Below the pieces are notes generated by a model. The model did no database searches. It had not been told where the DNA came from and saw only the letters and a list, made by a program, of their open reading frames with translations. This document shows, piece by piece, positions 60,475 to 64,000 of a DNA stretch of 64,000 nucleotides (position 1 is the stretch's first letter; each line of letters starts with the position of its first letter). Made by a program: the position numbers and the translations under genes. Source of the DNA: Streptomyces globisporus (lineage in GTDB: Bacteria; Actinomycetota; Actinomycetes; Streptomycetales; Streptomycetaceae); assembly GCA_014649555.1 (NCBI GenBank), contig BMTG01000010.1, forward strand, positions 124,001 to 188,000, written 5' to 3'.

Positions 60475-61911
60475 CTAGAAGGGGTCGAACTCGTCGTATT
60501 CCTTCTGTGCGTCGTCGCGTTCGGCCACGCGGTCCTTGCGGCGCTGCGCCGCGGGGCGCGGGGCCTCCATGCGGTGGTCCTCGCCGCGGCGGCCGAGCAT
60601 CTCCGCGCCGGACTGCATGGTCGGCTCCCAGTCGAAGACGACCGCGTTGTCCTCGGGGCCGATCGCGACGCCGTCGCCGGCCCGGGCGCCCGCCTTGACC
60701 AGTGCGTCCTCGACGCCGAGGCGGTTGAGCCGGTCGGCGAGGTAGCCGACGGCCTCGTCGTTGTTGAAGTCGGTCTGGCGCACCCAGCGCTCGGGCTTCT
60801 CGCCGCGCACCCGGTAGAGGTCCTCGCCCTCGGCGGTGACCGTGAAGCCCGCGTCGTCGACGGCCTTCGGGCGGATGACGATGCGGGTCGCCTCCTCCTT
60901 CGGCTTGCCGGCACGCGCCTCGGCGATGATCCCGGCGAGCGCGTAGCTCAGCTCGTTGAGCCCCTTGTGGGCGATCGCGGAGACCTCGAAGACGCGGTAG
61001 CCGCGGGCCTCCAGGTCGGGGCGGATCATGTCGGCGAGGTCCTGGCCGTCGGGGATGTCGACCTTGTTCAGGGCGACGATGCGGGGCCGGTCCTCCAGGC
61101 CGCCGTACTGGCGCAGCTCCTCCTCGATGATGTCGAGGTCGGAGACGGGATCGCGGTCGGACTCCAGGGTGGCGGTGTCCAGGACGTGCACGAGCACCGA
61201 GCAGCGCTCGACGTGCCGCAGGAACTCCAGGCCGAGGCCCTTGCCCTGGCTGGCGCCGGGGATGAGGCCCGGGACGTCGGCGATGGTGTAGACGGTCGAC
61301 CCGGCGGTGACGACGCCGAGGTTCGGTACGAGGGTGGTGAACGGGTAGTCCGCGATCTTCGGCTTGGCCGCGGAGAGCACCGAGATCAGCGAGGACTTGC
61401 CCGCGCTCGGGTAGCCGACGAGGGCCACGTCGGCGACGGTCTTGAGCTCCAGGACGATGTCGCGGCTCTCGCCCGGCTCGCCGAGCAGCGCGAAGCCGGG
61501 AGCCTTGCGGCGGGCCGAGGCCAGCGCGGCGTTGCCGAGGCCGCCACGGCCGCCCTGACCGGCCACGAAGGTGGTGCCCTGGCCGATGAGGTCGGCGAGG
61601 ACGTTCCCGGCCTTGTCGAGGACGACGGTGCCGTCGGGGACGGGCAGGACCAGGTCCTGGCCGTCCTTGCCGGAGCGGTTGTCGCCGGCGCCGGGCTGGC
61701 CGTTGGTGGCCTTGCGGTGGGGGTGGTGGTGGTAGTCGAGCAGCGTGGTCACGGACTGCTCGACGACGAGGATCACGTCGCCGCCCCGGCCGCCGTTGCC
61801 CCCGTCGGGGCCGCCCAGCGGCTTGAACTTCTCACGGTGTACGGAGGCGCAGCCGTGGCCTCCGTTACCCGCGGCGGCATGCAGCTCGACGCGGTCCACG
61901 AAGGTGGTCAT
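60475..61911 (-). CDS. obg: GTPase Obg/CgtA
   Basis: 478 residues; ribosome-assembly and stress GTPase, in Streptomyces linked to the onset of differentiation. Gly-rich Obg fold (1-158, [15 protein letters not shown]), G domain (160-330) with [20 protein letters not shown] and NKVDIPD, and C-terminal OCT domain (about 350-430) plus an acidic/basic tail ending YDEFDPF. ATG 61911 (MTTFVDRV) is the family start. Downstream of rpmA and rplU, the classic rplU-rpmA-obg order. Confidence 0.96.
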   Translation of the reverse strand: MTTFVDRVELHAAAGNGGHGCASVHREKFKPLGGPDGGNGGRGGDVILVVEQSVTTLLDYHHHPHRKATNGQPGAGDNRSGKDGQDLVLPVPDGTVVLDKAGNVLADLIGQGTTFVAGQGGRGGLGNAALASARRKAPGFALLGEPGESRDIVLELKTVADVALVGYPSAGKSSLISVLSAAKPKIADYPFTTLVPNLGVVTAGSTVYTIADVPGLIPGASQGKGLGLEFLRHVERCSVLVHVLDTATLESDRDPVSDLDIIEEELRQYGGLEDRPRIVALNKVDIPDGQDLADMIRPDLEARGYRVFEVSAIAHKGLNELSYALAGIIAEARAGKPKEEATRIVIRPKAVDDAGFTVTAEGEDLYRVRGEKPERWVRQTDFNNDEAVGYLADRLNRLGVEDALVKAGARAGDGVAIGPEDNAVVFDWEPTMQSGAEMLGRRGEDHRMEAPRPAAQRRKDRVAERDDAQKEYDEFDPF

Positions 61912-61978
61912 GGTGGGTGCCTCCAGATAACAGGTGCAGGTGGAGCGGAAAAAGCGGAATTGTCTCTGTCGTAACACG

Positions 61979-62031
61979 CCGAGGGCGGACCCGCTTCCCC
62001 GTTCGCCGGGAAAGCTGAGATCCGCCCTCGG
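61979..62031 (-). terminator. Hairpin between rpmA and obg
   Basis: CCGAGGGCGGA / TCCGCCCTCGG (11-bp perfect arms) separated by 31 nt that contain a smaller CCCG / CGGG stem, 38 bp past the rpmA stop; a partial terminator lowering obg expression relative to the ribosomal proteins is plausible. Confidence 0.65.
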
Positions 62032-62068
62032 AAGGTGCTGTGTGTCGTTCTGCGCGCGCTGAAAAGGA

Positions 62069-62326
62069 TCAGACGGCGAGCGGAACGATGTTCACGACCT
62101 TGCGGCCGCGGTGCGTGCCGAACTCCACCGCACCGGCGGTCAGCGCGAACAGCGTGTCGTCGCCGCCACGGCCGACGCCCGCGCCGGGGTGGAAGTGGGT
62201 GCCGCGCTGGCGGACCAGGATCTCACCGGCGTTGACGGCCTGACCGCCGAAGCGCTTCACGCCGAGCCGCTGAGCATTGGAATCGCGCCCGTTCCGAGTG
62301 GACGATGCGCCCTTCTTGTGTGCCAT
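62069..62326 (-). CDS. rpmA: 50S ribosomal protein L27
   Basis: 85 residues, full match to L27 ([31 protein letters not shown]). The N-terminus starts directly without the cleaved extension seen in Firmicutes. 14 bp downstream of rplU. Confidence 0.97.
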   Translation of the reverse strand: MAHKKGASSTRNGRDSNAQRLGVKRFGGQAVNAGEILVRQRGTHFHPGAGVGRGGDDTLFALTAGAVEFGTHRGRKVVNIVPLAV

Positions 62327-62340
62327 GTGTTCTCAGTCCC

Positions 62341-62661
62341 TTACTTCGCAGCCGCGGGGATACCGGTGACCTTGATCGCCGTGTACTGCTGGCGGTGACC
62401 CTGGCGACGGCGGTAGCCGGTCTTGTTCTTGTAGCGAAGGATGTCGATCTTCGCGCCCTTGTGGTGGTCCACGATCTCAGCCGTGACCTTGATGCCGTCC
62501 AGCACCCACGGGTCGCTGGTGACCGCGTCACCGTCGACAACGAGCAGGGTCGAGAGCTCGACCGTGTCGCCAACCTTGGCAGTGGAAATCTTGTCAACCT
62601 CAACGATGTCGCCGACAGCTACCTTGTGCTGGCGACCACCGCTGCGCACGATGGCGTACAC
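62341..62661 (-). CDS. rplU: 50S ribosomal protein L21
   Basis: 106 residues, family length, starting [18 protein letters not shown] at GTG 62661 with an AGAGAGAGA purine-rich Shine-Dalgarno. The open frame to 62865 is upstream leader sequence. [19 protein letters not shown] is the conserved C-terminal region. First gene of rplU-rpmA-obg. Confidence 0.96.
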   Translation of the reverse strand: MYAIVRSGGRQHKVAVGDIVEVDKISTAKVGDTVELSTLLVVDGDAVTSDPWVLDGIKVTAEIVDHHKGAKIDILRYKNKTGYRRRQGHRQQYTAIKVTGIPAAAK

Positions 62662-62962
62662 GCGGATCTCTCTCTCGCTCGGAACGGAACCCCTGATGCC
62701 AGCCGCCCGCACGGGCCGGGGCCCGTGTCGATCCGGAAGGATGAGCGGCCTCTCCTGGCGGACGGCGCGAACACCGACCGTTACCGGGAGGGATGTGCTC
62801 AGGGGTAGGCGCGTTAAGGAAACACACCGAGGGTCAAGGTTACGGGGCCGGGGTGTGGGGGTCAAACCGGGTCGAGGGACCGGAGGCGGGGCCCGCGGGC
62901 CGGGGCCGGCGAGCCGCCCGCCTTATGCTTTCCGGGCGCATCAGCTCTCCGAAAGGCATGCC
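62662..62962. other. Divergent region between rplU and the acyltransferase gene
   Basis: About 300 bp without a gene. It contains the rplU leader and promoter and, toward 62920, a TATGCT box that may serve the plus-strand gene, plus very G-rich segments (62850-62915) and a CGGGCCCCGGCCCG-like palindrome near 62713. Confidence 0.4.
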
Positions 62963-63559
62963 GTGAACTACAGGGTCCAGCCCACCGCCCAGGTCGACGA
63001 GACCGCCGAGATCGGGGACGGCTCCAGTGTCTGGGAGCTGGCGCAGATCCGTGAGGGAGCGAAGCTCGGCGAGGGCTGCGTCGTCGGCCGCGGCGCGTAC
63101 GTCGGTACCGGCGTACGCATCGGCGACAACGTGAAGCTGCAGAACTACGCCCTCGTGTACGAGCCCGCCGAGCTCGGCGACGGCGTCTTCGTCGGCCCCG
63201 CCGTCGTCCTCACGAACGACCACAACCCGCGGTCCGTCGACCCGGACGGCAAGCAGAAGCGCGGCGGCGACTGGGAGGCGGTCGGCGTGCAGGTCGCCGA
63301 GGGCGCCTCCCTCGGCGCCCGCTCGGTCTGCGTCGCGCCGGTCCGTATCGGCCGGTGGGCGATGGTCGCGGCAGGCGCCGTGGTCACCAAGGACGTGCCG
63401 GACTTCGCCCTCGTCGTCGGCGTGCCCGCACGGCGGATCGGCTGGGTCGGACGGGCCGGAGTACGCCTGACCGAGCGGCCGGACGAGCCGGGCGTGTGGG
63501 AGTGCCCGCAGAGCGGGACGCTGTACGACGAGAAGGACGGCGTGCTGTCCGAGCGGTGA
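62963..63559 (+). CDS. Left-handed beta-helix acyltransferase (WbpD/WlbB-like)
   Basis: 198 residues of hexapeptide repeats (VDETAEIGDGSSVWELAQI, CVVGRGAYVGTGVRIGDNVKL, ALVYEPAELGDGVFVGPAVVLTND) with the catalytic-type HNPRS motif. Similar enzymes acetylate UDP-2-acetamido-3-amino sugars; the neighbouring nucleotide-sugar dehydrogenase fits such a pathway. The C-terminal 30 residues (WECPQSGTLYDE) form a small Cys-containing tail. GTG start at 62963, with AAAGG upstream. Confidence 0.85.
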   Translation: MNYRVQPTAQVDETAEIGDGSSVWELAQIREGAKLGEGCVVGRGAYVGTGVRIGDNVKLQNYALVYEPAELGDGVFVGPAVVLTNDHNPRSVDPDGKQKRGGDWEAVGVQVAEGASLGARSVCVAPVRIGRWAMVAAGAVVTKDVPDFALVVGVPARRIGWVGRAGVRLTERPDEPGVWECPQSGTLYDEKDGVLSER

Positions 63560-63585
63560 GACACACCTCCGCGGAGTCGCGGAGC

Positions 63586-63631
63586 ACACGGTGAGGGCGG
63601 GCGTCCAGCTGGACGCCCGCCCTCACCGTGT
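63586..63631. terminator. 46-bp perfect palindrome between convergent genes
   Basis: Arms of 23 bp (63586-63608 and 63609-63631) with no spacer; in RNA it closes with an AGCT loop. It lies between the acyltransferase and the dehydrogenase stops, an efficient bidirectional terminator. Confidence 0.92.
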
Positions 63632-63642
63632 CTTCGGACGGC

Positions 63643-64000
63643 TCAGCCGCCGATGACGACGCGGCGCACGCCCGCCCAGTTGGCCGGGTCCGTCGTACGG
63701 CGGCCGTCGACCAGGACGCGGACGTCCGGGAGGTCGGCGGCGGACAGCTCGCGGTACTCGGCGTGGTCGGCCTGGAGGACCGCAGCGGTGACGGCCTGGC
63801 CCTCGTGCGGGACGAGGCCCAGCGCGGTCAGCTCCTCCGGGGTGTACATCGGGTCCGAGACGAACGGCACCGCGCCCCGCGCCTTCAGCGCCTCGACGAC
63901 ACCGAAGACACCGGAGAACGCGGTCTCCTTGACGCCGCCGCGGTAGGCCGCGCCCAGCACCACGACGCCGACACCGTCCAGGTCGCCGTAGGCGGCGGCC
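63643..64000 (-). CDS. Nucleotide-sugar (UDP-sugar) dehydrogenase, C-terminal part
   Basis: The 5' part is beyond the window; about 118 codons seen. The pattern VVVLGAAYRGGVKETAFSGVF is the UDP-binding C-terminal domain of the UDP-glucose/UDP-GlcNAc dehydrogenase family; the rest (VSDPMYTPEELTALGLVPHEG, RRVVIGG end) matches the domain's end. It would oxidise C6 of a UDP-sugar with NAD. Convergent with the acyltransferase gene; together they suggest synthesis of an acetamido-uronic acid nucleotide sugar. Confidence 0.82.
   Translation of the reverse strand, partial: AAAYGDLDGVGVVVLGAAYRGGVKETAFSGVFGVVEALKARGAVPFVSDPMYTPEELTALGLVPHEGQAVTAAVLQADHAEYRELSAADLPDVRVLVDGRRTTDPANWAGVRRVVIGG

Overview
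The window is a gene-dense, very GC-rich stretch of an actinobacterial chromosome, almost certainly Streptomyces. The evidence is strong third-position G/C bias, frequent GTG starts, very rare TTA leucine codons, and the order of the core genes. These include rnz, rsmE, dnaJ, hrcA, hemW, lepA, rpsT, holA, comEC, comEA, leuS, rsfS, nadD, proA, proB, obg, rpmA and rplU. No rRNA, IS element, prophage, CRISPR array or natural-product cluster is visible. Most genes lie on the minus strand.

1-9.5 kb: a partial PfkB sugar kinase with an expanded 9-bp coding repeat, an MFS transporter, an adenine-deaminase-type enzyme, ribonuclease Z, a HIT protein, RsmE, a nitronate monooxygenase-like enzyme, and the hrcA-dnaJ heat-shock operon behind a clear CIRCE operator. 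9.5-20 kb: a metallo-beta-lactamase-fold protein, a DUF3097 protein, a large membrane protein with a type-1 periplasmic-binding-like C-terminus and a TTA codon, HemW, a multidomain SpoIIE-type phosphatase, a DedA-type protein and a second MFS transporter. 20-36.5 kb: acyl-CoA ligase, LepA, S20, HolA, a YceI protein, a flavin-reductase-fold protein, ComEC/ComEA (comEA has a TTA codon), DegV, a coiled-coil membrane protein and LeuS. LeuS is preceded by what looks like a leucine attenuator.

37-45 kb: a two-gene redox unit (di-heme b-type cytochrome plus NuoF-like/ferredoxin fusion), two identical tRNA-Ala(GGC) genes flanking two tiny zinc-ribbon genes, a histidine phosphatase that seems to start at CTG, RsfS, an LCP/LytR_C protein, NadD and two roughly 50-residue membrane proteins. 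45-51.7 kb: an M48 peptidase, two related single-pass membrane proteins, ProA, a small unknown protein and ProB. 51.9-60.2 kb: an apparent wall-glycopolymer locus with a CDP-ribitol-synthase-like fusion (cytidylyltransferase plus SDR), two CDP-glycerol/ribitol phosphotransferase-like polymerases and a family 2 glycosyltransferase. 60.5-64 kb: Obg, L27, L21, a left-handed beta-helix acyltransferase and a partial nucleotide-sugar dehydrogenase.

Three themes deserve attention. (i) The leuS leader: a 12-codon ORF with three consecutive Leu codons, two of them the rare CTT, is followed by a long stem and a U-tract terminator. (ii) Imperfect tandem repeats with 20-bp or 31-37-bp periods recur at gene borders, several times starting at or spanning a stop codon. 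(iii) The polyol-phosphate wall-polymer genes sit between obg and proB, with an LCP-family ligase-like protein in the same neighbourhood. Assignments rest on reading motifs by eye; no database search was run.
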